Assembly: GCA_003385635.1 (NCBI GenBank)
Contig: QQUY01000001.1
Span: forward strand, 2,271,001-2,335,000
Origin: Acidobacteriota bacterium
GTDB taxonomy: Bacteria > Acidobacteriota > Blastocatellia > Pyrinomonadales > Pyrinomonadaceae
Direction: 5' to 3'
DNA length: 64,000 nt
Under the pieces are notes generated by a model. That model searched no databases, had not been told where the DNA came from, and saw only the letters and a program-made list of their open reading frames with translations. Each line of letters starts with the position of its first letter. Position 1 is the first letter of the stretch. Of the stretch, positions 8,329 to 16,791 are shown piece after piece. Both the position numbers and the translations under genes were made by a program.

Positions 8329-9108
8329 ATGCCCCAGGAAAAAGCCAAACTAAAAGAGGTCCCTAAGCCGGAGACCGAGTCTGATGCAGTTGGGAAAGAA
8401 GAACCATCGGTTTGCCCGAAGTGCTTTGGAACGGGAATGGAGTATCTGGAAGGCAGGGGCGTCAGGCCTTGTATCTGCAGAAAACAGAGATCGCAATCGG
8501 GACTGATTCAGGCGGCTAAGATTCCTAGAAGATATGATGGATGTCACTTCAGCAGCTACCGGCCTACGAATCCCTCGCAGGAACGAGCTTTCAAATTTGC
8601 ATCGAGGCTTGCGATGGATTATCCGGCTGTCGACCGCGGTCTGCTTTTGATGGGCACAGTCGGGGTCGGCAAGACGCACCTTGCGGTTTCGATCATAAAA
8701 GGCCTAACGGAACGCGGCTTCTCCTGCCTCTTCTATGAGTTCGGGACCCTTCTGAAGGAGATCCAGAACTCGTACAATCCGGTTTCCAAGACCTCAGAAC
8801 TGACCGTTCTTGCCCCTGTCTTCAACGCGGACATACTCGTACTCGACGAACTCGGAGCTTCGAAGCCTACCGACTGGGTCCGCGACACGATGGCGCACAT
8901 CATCAATACCCGGTACAACGACCAGAAACTCACGGTCTTCACCACGAACTATCTGGACAGGTCGGGAGACAGCCGGGACGAAACGCTCCAGGACAGGATC
9001 GGAATAAGGTTAAGGTCGAGGCTGTTCGAGATGTGCAAAACCCTTACGGTGTCAGGAGAGGATTACAGGCGTTCGTTCGACAGGCCGCTTGAGGCCGCGG
9101 GTTCCTGA
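8329..9108 (+). CDS. DnaC/IstB-type AAA+ ATPase, probable helicase loader
   Basis: A 259-residue ATPase. Walker A is GTVGVGKTH at residues 109-117, Walker B is ILVLDELG, and the sensor region FTTNYLDR follows. The N-terminal part carries four cysteines (29, 32, 48, 50) in a CPKC...CIC pattern, a zinc-binding module seen in DnaC/DnaI relatives. No transposase lies beside it, so a chromosomal helicase-loader role is more likely than an IS21 IstB role. Start ATG at 8329 sits behind a clear promoter. It converges on msrQ with a 12-base gap. Confidence 0.85.
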   Translation: MPQEKAKLKEVPKPETESDAVGKEEPSVCPKCFGTGMEYLEGRGVRPCICRKQRSQSGLIQAAKIPRRYDGCHFSSYRPTNPSQERAFKFASRLAMDYPAVDRGLLLMGTVGVGKTHLAVSIIKGLTERGFSCLFYEFGTLLKEIQNSYNPVSKTSELTVLAPVFNADILVLDELGASKPTDWVRDTMAHIINTRYNDQKLTVFTTNYLDRSGDSRDETLQDRIGIRLRSRLFEMCKTLTVSGEDYRRSFDRPLEAAGS

Positions 9109-9120
9109 TCTCCTGCCTGT

Positions 9121-9735
9121 TCAAGCCTTCGCAGAAGCGCCAGCCTTTGGCGCGAATTTGGCCCATACTCTGTAGATAAGCAGTGCGGCCAGGACCAGCA
9201 CTCCGACTATCGGCCACGAGAAGTCCGATTTCTGGATCAGCCAGAAATGCAATACGGCGAAGATGCCGGCAAGGTACACCAGTCTGTGCAGCTTCTGCCA
9301 TCGTTTCCCTCCGAGCCTCTTTATCCAGCCGTTTGTAGATGTAATCGCGAGCGGAAGCATTATCCCCAGCGCGCTCATCCCGAGCGCGATAAACGGCCTT
9401 TCCCAGACATCGGAAACTATTGCAGAAAGATCAAGACTTTTGTCGAAGATCGAGTAAGTGATTAGATGGACGCACCCGTAAAAGAATGCCAACAGCCCCA
9501 CCAACCGCCGGAATCTGATCAGTTCATTGCGTCCGGTCATCTTCCTCAGCGGCGTGACAGCCAGGGAAAGAAGCAGAAATATCAATGTCAAATAGCCTGT
9601 TGTGCTGAGGATGAACTCGATCGGATTTGCACCCAGATTTCCCTGGTTCCAGTCCCAGCCGAGCATCGCAAGCGGCACTATACCGTTCACGGCTATCAAG
9701 ACCTTAACGAACCGTATGTCGCCCGCGCCGGTCAC
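9121..9735 (-). CDS. msrQ: MsrQ, heme-binding membrane subunit of methionine sulfoxide reductase
   Basis: A 204-residue membrane protein of the ferric-reductase-like family with about six helices. It supplies electrons from the membrane to periplasmic MsrP. Candidate heme-ligand His residues lie in FYGCVHLITY and KLHRLVYLAGIFAVLHFW. The GTG start at 9735 shares its first base with the last base of the msrP TAG stop, so translation is coupled. Gene order msrP-msrQ is the standard one. Confidence 0.93.
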   Translation of the reverse strand: MTGAGDIRFVKVLIAVNGIVPLAMLGWDWNQGNLGANPIEFILSTTGYLTLIFLLLSLAVTPLRKMTGRNELIRFRRLVGLLAFFYGCVHLITYSIFDKSLDLSAIVSDVWERPFIALGMSALGIMLPLAITSTNGWIKRLGGKRWQKLHRLVYLAGIFAVLHFWLIQKSDFSWPIVGVLVLAALLIYRVWAKFAPKAGASAKA

Positions 9736-10721
9736 TAGTAATACCTCTTCAGGTCCATACCCTTATAGAGACCCGCAACTTCTTCACCGTACCCATTGAA
9801 AGGAAGAGTCTCGCGGCGGCCGTACTCGCCGATCCTCCGTTCGGTCGCCTGAGACCATCGCGGATGCGGCACGTCGGGATTTACGTTCGAATAGAAACCG
9901 TACTCGTTAGGGGCCTGTTTGCTCCACGTCGTAGGAGGTTCTTCATCCGTGAAACTGATCCGGACAACCGACTTGATGCTCTTGAAGCCGTACTTCCAGG
10001 GAACAACGAGCCTGATAGGCGCACCATTTTGAGCGGGCATCAGCCTGCCGTAGAGGCCCGTCGCCAAGAGCGTCAGAGGGTGCATCGCCTCATCCATCCG
10101 AAGGCCTTCCACGTACGGAAACGGTATGCCTGCGAAGATGTTTCCCATGCCGTTCGGCCCAGGCGGCAGTTGCGCGCCGCTCGGATTTGCCCCACCGTAA
10201 TAGGTTTGAAATGCGACGTACCTCGCTTTGCTCAAAGGCTTGGCCTTTTCGATCAGCTTGCTCAGGGGAAAACCGACCCAGGGGATCACCATCGACCACC
10301 CTTCCACACACCTAAATCGGTAGATCCTCTCTTCCTGATCGATCTTGAGCAGGTCTTCGATCCCAAACAGCGTCGGCTGTTCAACGAGGCCATCGACAGC
10401 GATCGTCCAGGGTCTGACCTCGAAATCGTCTACAAGCGGGGCGACGCCCCTCTTATCCGTCGAAAATTCGTAGAAGTTGTTGTAGTTGGTGATGTCCTGA
10501 AGAGAGGTCAGTTCGTCTGACAACGGACTTTCAGCTTCGGAAAAGTCGCCGATTTTCGCGGTCGAGACCTCTCTGGGGGGAGGGGGATTCAGATATCGGT
10601 ACAGCGCACCGGTGGCCACAGCGCTTCCGGCAAGTGCGCCAGCCTTGATGAAGCTTCTGCGATTTAAATAAGTCGCTTCGTCAGTTATCTCGCTTGATCT
10701 GATCTTGGTGTCTTCGGCCAT
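9735..10721 (-). CDS. msrP: MsrP, periplasmic molybdopterin methionine sulfoxide reductase catalytic subunit
   Basis: A 328-residue YedY-family protein that repairs oxidised methionine in envelope proteins. A Tat-type leader is visible (NRRSFIKAGALAGSAVATGA, residues 20-39), as expected for a cofactor-loaded exported enzyme. The molybdenum-binding Cys lies in the RFRCVEGWSMVIPW block. The first gene of the msrPQ pair; the 141 bases upstream separate it from the deoC stop on the same strand. Confidence 0.95.
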   Translation of the reverse strand: MAEDTKIRSSEITDEATYLNRRSFIKAGALAGSAVATGALYRYLNPPPPREVSTAKIGDFSEAESPLSDELTSLQDITNYNNFYEFSTDKRGVAPLVDDFEVRPWTIAVDGLVEQPTLFGIEDLLKIDQEERIYRFRCVEGWSMVIPWVGFPLSKLIEKAKPLSKARYVAFQTYYGGANPSGAQLPPGPNGMGNIFAGIPFPYVEGLRMDEAMHPLTLLATGLYGRLMPAQNGAPIRLVVPWKYGFKSIKSVVRISFTDEEPPTTWSKQAPNEYGFYSNVNPDVPHPRWSQATERRIGEYGRRETLPFNGYGEEVAGLYKGMDLKRYY

Positions 10722-10862
10722 TTTGCCCTCTGGATCTCATTCGCGGTCGCCGGGACTTCAGATTCCCTTAGGAGAAGAGATTCCAGATTGAGAGACACTT
10801 ATTCCGTGTCAATCAGTATTGAGCGGGTTGCAGAAAGAGATTTAGCAGATCTACCTATATTG

Positions 10863-11717
10863 TCAGTAAGCGGCAACGGCGGTCGGCGAACTCGATCCAC
10901 CTTCCGCTTCCTGGGCGATCTTGACCCCGACCGAAGCCCCGATCCTGGTCGCTCCGGCCTCGAACATCTTTCGAGCGTCGTCGATCCCTTTAACGCCGCC
11001 CGACGCCTTTACACCGAGCGCCTTGCCGACGGTCCTTCTCATCAGCCGAACGTCATCGACAGTCGCGCCACCTTTGGAAAACCCGGTGGACGTCTTCACA
11101 AAATCGGCCCCCGCATTCCGCGATGCTATACAGGCTCGGACCTTTTCTTCATCGGTCAAAAGTGCAGTCTCGATGATCACTTTGCATAGCACGCCATTTT
11201 CATGCGCGGCATCAGCAACGGCTCGAATGTCGTCTTCCACTGAGCAATCATCTCCGGATTTCAAAGCTCCCACATTGATGACCATATCGACTTCTTTCGC
11301 ACCGTTAAAGATGGCACGTCTCGCCTCAAAGGCCTTTACGTCAGAAAGCGTCGCGCCGAGGGGAAATCCGATGACCGTGCATACAGGAACCCCGCTTCCG
11401 GCGAGAAAAGCTACAGCTTGCTTTACCCACACCGGATTGACGCAAACTGAGGCAAAACCATATCTTGCGGCTTCTTCACAAAGCTGTCGTATGTCAGATT
11501 TACTCGCCTCAGGTTTCAGAAGCGTGTGGTCGATCAAAGAAGCCCAGTCGCGAGCCGTCGAAGTCTCGCCGAGTACGATTCCGATCCTCGATGCTCCGGC
11601 GTCGACTATTCGCTCGACGTCCGCTTTGCAGAACGTCGGACAATGATCTTCATCAAGCCTTGCGAGAACAAGGTCTGTTATCTGCTCGACTAGCTGATCG
11701 TACTTGCTGTTATCCAT
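10863..11717 (-). CDS. deoC: Deoxyribose-phosphate aldolase with N-terminal extension
   Basis: Cleaves 2-deoxyribose 5-phosphate to glyceraldehyde 3-phosphate and acetaldehyde. The Schiff-base lysine is in [14 protein letters not shown] and the second lysine in VKASGGVKG. At 284 residues it exceeds the usual 220-250 because of a leader of about 58 residues before [12 protein letters not shown]. That leader starts with an amphipathic helix ([16 protein letters not shown]) and a CPTFC motif, reminiscent of encapsulation peptides on bacterial microcompartment cargo. It follows the RpiB-like gene by 6 bases, so the two form an operon. No shell gene is in the window. Confidence 0.93.
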   Translation of the reverse strand: MDNSKYDQLVEQITDLVLARLDEDHCPTFCKADVERIVDAGASRIGIVLGETSTARDWASLIDHTLLKPEASKSDIRQLCEEAARYGFASVCVNPVWVKQAVAFLAGSGVPVCTVIGFPLGATLSDVKAFEARRAIFNGAKEVDMVINVGALKSGDDCSVEDDIRAVADAAHENGVLCKVIIETALLTDEEKVRACIASRNAGADFVKTSTGFSKGGATVDDVRLMRRTVGKALGVKASGGVKGIDDARKMFEAGATRIGASVGVKIAQEAEGGSSSPTAVAAY

Positions 11718-11723
11718 AAAGGA

Positions 11724-12500
11724 TTAGGACCGGTTGTTGTACTGGCCCTCGATAGTCCGTATTTTGCCTACCCGGCGCTCGTGCCGGGGTTCGCTAATCT
11801 CGTGAGTCAAAAAAGCCCTGACGATCTCGATAGCTTCCTCGTAGGAATTCTGCCCGCTCCCAAGCGTCAGAACATTTGCGCCATTGTGTTCCCTTGAGTT
11901 CTTTGCGAGCGCAGGATTGTAGCATGCCGCGGCAAGCACGCCCGGTACCTTGTTTGCCGTCATCGCACTTCCTATTCCAGCCCCGTCGATAACTATCCCG
12001 ACTTCCGCCTTGTTTCCCGCTACGGCCAGCGCCACGGCATGCGCGAAATCCGGATAATCGACGGATAGCTCGGATGAGGTCCCAAAATCCCGGACCTTCA
12101 ATCCAAGCCCTGCGAGGAAAGCAGCTATTTTCTCCTTTAACTCGAACCCACCGTGATCACAGCCGATCGCGATCGAGGTCACCTTCAGACCGGGCGCACG
12201 GGAAGTCTTCTTTACAAGTTCTATTCGCTTCTCGGCGATGATGTCCCGGGCGAGCGGTGTAAAGCTCGCTCCTTCCGAAATCCTAAGGCGGTCGCCTTCT
12301 GAAAGACCTCGGAGATCATCTTCCGTGATAAGGCCTTTCGCCGACTCGTCCCTGTCGAAGTCCTTCGGCCGCTCTTCCGGAAGCGAGTTAACTCGGATAT
12401 GTTCAGGAAAACTGGGCTTGGCTTCTTCGTCGGGTACTGTATCCAGGACCTCGCGCACAAGTTCCCTTACTTTGTCGCGTTTTGAATCGGCGTCTGACAT
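11724..12500 (-). CDS. RpiB/LacAB-family sugar-phosphate isomerase-like protein with long N-terminal region
   Basis: A 258-residue protein. The C-terminal 150 residues are RpiB-like (GCDHGGFELKEKI, DYPDFAHAVA, HNGANVLTLGSGQ). The usual C-G-T-G-I-G loop reads D-G-A-G-I-G, so the catalytic Cys of E. coli RpiB is absent and activity is uncertain. The first 110 residues hold an amphipathic helix (DKVRELVREVLDTV) and the block ITEDDLRGL...TPLARDIIAEKRIEL, a motif I associate with microcompartment-linked proteins. ATG at 12500 is chosen over 12614. Operon with deoC; divergent from hpt. Confidence 0.8.
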   Translation of the reverse strand: MSDADSKRDKVRELVREVLDTVPDEEAKPSFPEHIRVNSLPEERPKDFDRDESAKGLITEDDLRGLSEGDRLRISEGASFTPLARDIIAEKRIELVKKTSRAPGLKVTSIAIGCDHGGFELKEKIAAFLAGLGLKVRDFGTSSELSVDYPDFAHAVALAVAGNKAEVGIVIDGAGIGSAMTANKVPGVLAAACYNPALAKNSREHNGANVLTLGSGQNSYEEAIEIVRAFLTHEISEPRHERRVGKIRTIEGQYNNRS

Positions 12501-12598
12501 ATTCGGCAGCGGGTCTTCGGGGCCCGTTTGACGTATGAAATTCCCTAAAATAGTATTTCCAAACACAGTTCCAATCAAACACGGGAGGACACCCGAAC

Positions 12599-13171
12599 TT
12601 GACCACTGAATCACCTGCGAAAGTGTCAGAATTCGAACATTCCAACCTTGAGGTCCTGTACACGGCGGAAGATATATCCAACAGGGTTGAGGCTCTCGGT
12701 CGACAGATCACGGCCGAATATGCGGGAAAGGATCTTGTACTTGTCGGGGTATTGAAGGGCTCGTGCGTTTTTCTCTCAGACCTGATGCGGTCAATCGACC
12801 TTCCTCTTGAGATCGATTTCATGTCTGTTGCAAGTTACAAGGACGGCACTACTTCTTCAGGCGATATCGAGATCCTCAAAGACCTTACAAAACCGATCCG
12901 AGGCAAGGACGTGATCATCGTAGAGGACATCATCGATACCGGGCTGACTCTCCACCGGCTGATCGACATTCTAGGCACACGCGGCGCGAATTCGATCAAG
13001 GTCGCTGCCCTCCTCGACAAACCGGAACCGAGGATAAAGAAAGAGATCGTCGTTGATTTCTGCGGTTTCGAAATACCAAACCGGTTCGTGGTCGGCTACG
13101 GCCTGGATGTGGCTGGAAGGTTCCGCAACCTGCCCTACGTCGCCGTGATCAGGGACCCCGACCAGCTCTAG
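12599..13171 (+). CDS. hpt: Hypoxanthine phosphoribosyltransferase
   Basis: Purine-salvage enzyme of 190 residues making IMP or GMP from hypoxanthine or guanine and PRPP. The PRPP-binding loop is VIIVEDIIDTGLTL, preceded by the flexible loop SYKDGTTSSGDI; Lys-Pro and YVAV segments near the end match the family. The start is TTG at 12599, supported by GGGAGG at 12583-12588 and by the homology beginning soon after. Divergent from the RpiB-like gene, and its 3' end overlaps the next minus-strand gene by 4 bases. Confidence 0.95.
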   Translation: MTTESPAKVSEFEHSNLEVLYTAEDISNRVEALGRQITAEYAGKDLVLVGVLKGSCVFLSDLMRSIDLPLEIDFMSVASYKDGTTSSGDIEILKDLTKPIRGKDVIIVEDIIDTGLTLHRLIDILGTRGANSIKVAALLDKPEPRIKKEIVVDFCGFEIPNRFVVGYGLDVAGRFRNLPYVAVIRDPDQL

Positions 13172-13470
13172 TCGCCGGGAACTGTACAGATCGATTCCCA
13201 GACCTCCCTTTTTGCGGACACCTTGTACGGAAACTCGCGCGCGAAAGCCTCTCGCAAGCGCTCGGTGTCGTGCTTGAGATACAGCTCGAGCGAAGTCCGG
13301 TCGGCCGCGGTATATGAAGTCCTGAAGCCGCCCTCATCGCTTTTCGAAAACTCCGCTTTTACGAATCTGCCGGTGGCCATTACATCCGGAATGTGCTTAT
13401 CGCACATATACTTTGCCAATTCTGATTCGAGTTCGTTCGGGACCGTGATGTAAACGGTGTAAAGGATCAT
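13168..13470 (-). CDS. DUF4286-family protein
   Basis: A 100-residue protein opening MILYTVYITVPNELESELAK with the family hallmark KHIPDVMATGRFV, and ending with a helix before REVWESI. DUF4286 proteins have a ferredoxin-like dimeric fold and no established function. It follows the DinB-family gene by 11 bases and probably ends the deoB-side operon. Confidence 0.85.
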   Translation of the reverse strand: MILYTVYITVPNELESELAKYMCDKHIPDVMATGRFVKAEFSKSDEGGFRTSYTAADRTSLELYLKHDTERLREAFAREFPYKVSAKREVWESICTVPGD

Positions 13471-13481
13471 AGGCAGAGCCC

Positions 13482-14003
13482 CTATTTGCTATTGCCTATC
13501 GTTTTCAGAAGCGTTTCGATCTGTTCACTGTGGGCGTCGAGATGGGCGATGCTCATATCAACAGCCTGGCGGACGTTGATCGGTCCCGCCACCGGATGCT
13601 TGAAAACGGCGTTCTCTAGCGCCGCTTCATCGCAGGACTCAACATAGCGTCGGAACCATTCCTGATTCTCATCCCAGAGGGCTCGAAGCTTGGTGAGGTC
13701 CTGCTCCCCTTTCGGAAGCATCGTCTTTGAAGGCACCTTCACCCTGATCCGGCCGAGAACGAACATCACGACCTTCAACATCACTTTATTCTTGAGTGAG
13801 CGATTGTAGACCTTGATCCGATCCTTTTCGGGAAGGCCCATCATCACTTCCCTTTCTGCTACTACCATGTGCTCGACGATCTCGATCACGGACCACTTGC
13901 CTTCAATGGGCCTTGAGGTCAGCACATCATCATCGAGGTCGGACAGACGGTCGAGAAGGGCCTGCCGTTTTGAATTAAATTCGGAGATCCTATGGTCGTC
14001 CAT
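13482..14003 (-). CDS. DinB/YfiT-family putative metal-dependent protein
   Basis: A 173-residue four-helix protein of the DinB_2 type. Three likely metal-ligand histidines are visible: H in IVEHMVVAE, and two in SIAHLDAHSEQI. Family members are often thiol-dependent transferases or hydrolases, but the substrate here is unknown. It lies 7 bases after deoB on the same strand. Confidence 0.85.
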   Translation of the reverse strand: MDDHRISEFNSKRQALLDRLSDLDDDVLTSRPIEGKWSVIEIVEHMVVAEREVMMGLPEKDRIKVYNRSLKNKVMLKVVMFVLGRIRVKVPSKTMLPKGEQDLTKLRALWDENQEWFRRYVESCDEAALENAVFKHPVAGPINVRQAVDMSIAHLDAHSEQIETLLKTIGNSK

Positions 14004-14010
14004 CTTCGCT

Positions 14011-15186
14011 TTACTCAGCTAAGAGATCGAGGAAACTGTCGCCCTCGTCAAGGCGCATTCCGAAGTTTTCGGCAACCGTCTGGCCGATGTCGGCGAGCGA
14101 TTCGCGGGTTCCAAGGTCCACTCCCTGCCGTGCCCTCTTTCCATAGGCCAACAGCAGAGCGTACTCACGTGTGTGGTCCGTGCCGCGGTAGGTGGGATCA
14201 TTGCCGTGGTCGGCTGTGATGATCAGAAGGTCATTGTCTCCCATTGCATCAATGATTTCCGGAAGTCTCCGGTCGAAATCCTCAAGCGCCTTTGCGTAAC
14301 CTTCTACGTCTCTCCGATGACCGTAGAGCATGTCGAAATCGACAAGATTAGCGAAGATCAAACCTCTAGAATCGCCGCCAAGCGCGGCGATCGTCTGATC
14401 GATCGAAGCCTCGTTGTTCCCTGCTTTCAGGTCCTTGGTAACTCCTACCGAATCGTATATCGAGGCGATCTTTCCAACACCTACGACCTCGAGTCCCGCT
14501 GCCGACAACATAGGCAAAAGGTTGTTCCCGGGCGGCGGCACCGCATAGTCGTGCCGGTTCTGGGTCCTGGTAAAGTTGCCGGGATCGGTTCCGATGAACG
14601 GCCTCGCGATAACGCGTCCCACCTGGTGCTCGCCAACAAGCATCCCGCGCGCAGCTTCGCATATCTCGTATTGTTTCTCTATCGGGATCACTTCTTCGTG
14701 CGCTGCGATCTGGAAGACAGAGTCCGCAGACGTGTAAACGATCGGTTTTCCGGTCGAGATGTGCTCTTCGCCAAGCTCCTTTATTATCTCGGTGCCGGAA
14801 GCCGTCTTGTTTCCGAGAATTCCCGGGACTCCGGTCCTACGAATAAAGTCGTTGATCACGTCATCGGGAAATCCATGCGGATAGGTTGGAAAAGCCTTCT
14901 CGAGGACTATTCCCGCCATCTCCCAGTGTCCTGTGGTCGTGTCTTTACCATTGGACTTGAGGGCGCATTTGCCAAAACAACCGATCGGGGAAGCGTCAGC
15001 TTCGAAATTCTCGAACTTCTTGATGTTGCCGACACCAAGCCGCTGAAGGTTCGGGAGATTCACCTTCCTTGACGCGAGAACGCTTCCGAGCGTGTCAGAA
15101 CCCGAATCACCCCACTCTGCTGCGTCCGGCATCTCTCCTACGCCAACAGAATCGAGGACCATCAGAATGATCCGTTCAAAATTCAT
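14011..15186 (-). CDS. deoB: Phosphopentomutase
   Basis: Converts (deoxy)ribose 1-phosphate to the 5-phosphate, feeding deoC in nucleoside catabolism. The alkaline-phosphatase-fold metal ligands are seen in MVLDSVGVGEMPDA and ITADHGNDPTYRGTDHTRE. Length of 391 fits the family. ATG at 15186 with a preceding AGGGAAG is preferred to a GTG at 15192 that overlaps the VWFA stop. It is downstream of the VWFA gene, apparently co-transcribed, and not next to deoC. Confidence 0.95.
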   Translation of the reverse strand: MNFERIILMVLDSVGVGEMPDAAEWGDSGSDTLGSVLASRKVNLPNLQRLGVGNIKKFENFEADASPIGCFGKCALKSNGKDTTTGHWEMAGIVLEKAFPTYPHGFPDDVINDFIRRTGVPGILGNKTASGTEIIKELGEEHISTGKPIVYTSADSVFQIAAHEEVIPIEKQYEICEAARGMLVGEHQVGRVIARPFIGTDPGNFTRTQNRHDYAVPPPGNNLLPMLSAAGLEVVGVGKIASIYDSVGVTKDLKAGNNEASIDQTIAALGGDSRGLIFANLVDFDMLYGHRRDVEGYAKALEDFDRRLPEIIDAMGDNDLLIITADHGNDPTYRGTDHTREYALLLAYGKRARQGVDLGTRESLADIGQTVAENFGMRLDEGDSFLDLLAE

Positions 15187-15188
15187 AA

Positions 15189-16319
15189 TCACTTCCCTGA
15201 AGGAGCTTTGTAGCCTTCCCTTGCCCTCACCTGAGTCTCCTTCGCGATGCCGCGAAGCTTAACGGTTATCTTTCGAAACGCGCCGTCTGTTTTCTCATTA
15301 GATGAGTAGTATCCGATGCTGTATTTGCTTCCGATCTCCTCCGCGACCTGGCCGAAGGCCGTCGCGGCATCGCGGATATCCGAAGCCGCAAAAACTTTTC
15401 CGCCCGATGCGGATGATAGGGCGGACATTTCTTCAAAAGCGATCCTGTAAAGACTGCGGCTCATATCAAGACGCGAAAAATCGCCGATCTTACAGAAATC
15501 AAAGACCCGTTCCATTTTCGCGTCTTTTGGAAACTGCGCCCAGTATTTCTTGATCTGCGATTCCGAAAAGTGCGTCGCGGTCGAACAGTCGCCAAGAAGG
15601 TTCTGCTCAAACTTCTCCCTCGTGTCGATTTTGATGAAGTAGCTGATGATTCCCGCCTTATCGAGCTCTCGCCTGGCCTTCACGAAATCCCAGAAACTCG
15701 TCGAATCGACGCCATCGGTCAACGCAACCATCGCACGCCTCCCTTGAAAACGTGCCTCTGGTGCATTTCCAAAGATATCTCTCGCGACCATCAGCATTCC
15801 GTCATAGAATGGCGTTCCGCTGCTTGTCCTGATCTGCGAAAGGGATTTCACCAACCCTTCCCGATCTTCAGAGAGATCTGAAACGATCTCGCTGTAAGCT
15901 TCGACGTGCCGGCCGCTTACCTTCTGATTGAAAGACACGATCGCAACCCTGTCACCCGGTCGAAGAGATCTGATGAAGTATTCGGCCGCTTTGACGATCA
16001 GTTGGAGATCTGCTCTTGTGGAACCGGAAGTGTCGAGAAACAGAGCAACCTCGAACGGAGCATCTGTAGATGAGAAACTTGCTATCTCTTCAGGGCGGTC
16101 GTCTTCCAGTATTTCAAAGTTTTCTCGCGTCAGACCTAGAACTGGCCGGCCGGCCAGGTCGGTGACTACGACCGGGACCTCGACCAGCCTGGTATCGATC
16201 TCGAGAATGTCTTCATCAGCGCGGACCTCTGAACCGTCCTGGGCCGAAACCGTTGCGGCAAACAACGATACCAAAAGCGCCGCCACCGCCAGATACTCTG
16301 CTGTTCTTACTAACTGCAT
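15189..16319 (-). CDS. Secreted VWFA-domain protein (acidobacterial type)
   Basis: A 376-residue exported protein. A signal peptide (about 1-26, ending SAQ) is followed by a beta-rich segment (VEVPVVVTDLAGRPVLGLT) and a von Willebrand A domain with a MIDAS site: DTSGSTR, TSSGTP and LTDGVDS. This combination is the VWFA-related domain family expanded in Acidobacteria. It probably mediates metal-dependent protein contacts outside the cell. A GTGA overlap region links it to deoB, though the functions appear unrelated. Confidence 0.9.
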   Translation of the reverse strand: MQLVRTAEYLAVAALLVSLFAATVSAQDGSEVRADEDILEIDTRLVEVPVVVTDLAGRPVLGLTRENFEILEDDRPEEIASFSSTDAPFEVALFLDTSGSTRADLQLIVKAAEYFIRSLRPGDRVAIVSFNQKVSGRHVEAYSEIVSDLSEDREGLVKSLSQIRTSSGTPFYDGMLMVARDIFGNAPEARFQGRRAMVALTDGVDSTSFWDFVKARRELDKAGIISYFIKIDTREKFEQNLLGDCSTATHFSESQIKKYWAQFPKDAKMERVFDFCKIGDFSRLDMSRSLYRIAFEEMSALSSASGGKVFAASDIRDAATAFGQVAEEIGSKYSIGYYSSNEKTDGAFRKITVKLRGIAKETQVRAREGYKAPSGK

Positions 16320-16791
16320 AAACGGATTCTGTAGATATTATCAGATATTCGTGCGATTCGAATGCGGGAGCAGCCGGCATCCGATAAAGACTTTGAAATG
16401 CCTGGTTCCATAGCCATTTAGAGACCCGGACACAAAGCCGGCTTGATCACAAATAGCGTTCCGGGCGTGCTGCCTGCGAGCCCGGGAAACAGCCCGGTGA
16501 ACCATTTGGGGTTCCGCTAAGATTATTTTTTGCAAAAACTTGCAATTTTCCCCAAATGATATTAAAAATAGTGCAGTTTCTCGCACTACAGTCTCAAAAC
16601 TTGAGAATTTCGTTTGTAGCCGGGACCCTTTAAGTGTCCTGCCGGATAATTCGGATCAGTCGAATTGTTTTCGGGTTTCCACGCAAGCACGTTTCTGCAG
16701 CAAACAAGTAAAGGTTGTAACCTGTTTTATCAAAACGAGTTATCTGACCAATCACGATTCAGATTCGGTTAATTTCAGAGGAGGGAGTTGA
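16320..16791 (+). other. 472-base intergenic leader with several hairpins
   Basis: No gene. Successive inverted repeats are visible on the plus strand: CCGGGC/GCCCGG (16461-16485), GAACC/GGTTC (16499-16514), TGCAA/TTGCA (16530-16543), GTGC/GCAC (16571-16586) and TCTCAA/TTGAGA (16592-16606). The run precedes the P-domain/FG-GAP gene, which has a strong ribosome site (GAGGAGGGAG) at its start. It could be a structured 5' leader. I could not match it to a riboswitch class I know. Confidence 0.4.

Noticed and set aside
8329-9108. IstB of an IS21-type insertion sequence
   Set aside because: No IstA transposase or terminal inverted repeats nearby; the zinc-type N-terminus fits DnaC better.
14173-15072. 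299-codon plus-strand frame
   Set aside because: Antisense to deoB, whose metal motifs are intact.
16380-16520. Cyclic-di-GMP (GEMM) riboswitch, suggested by acacaaagccggc
   Set aside because: The GGGCAAACC part and the expected spacing are missing on both strands, so I list it only as an unassigned leader.
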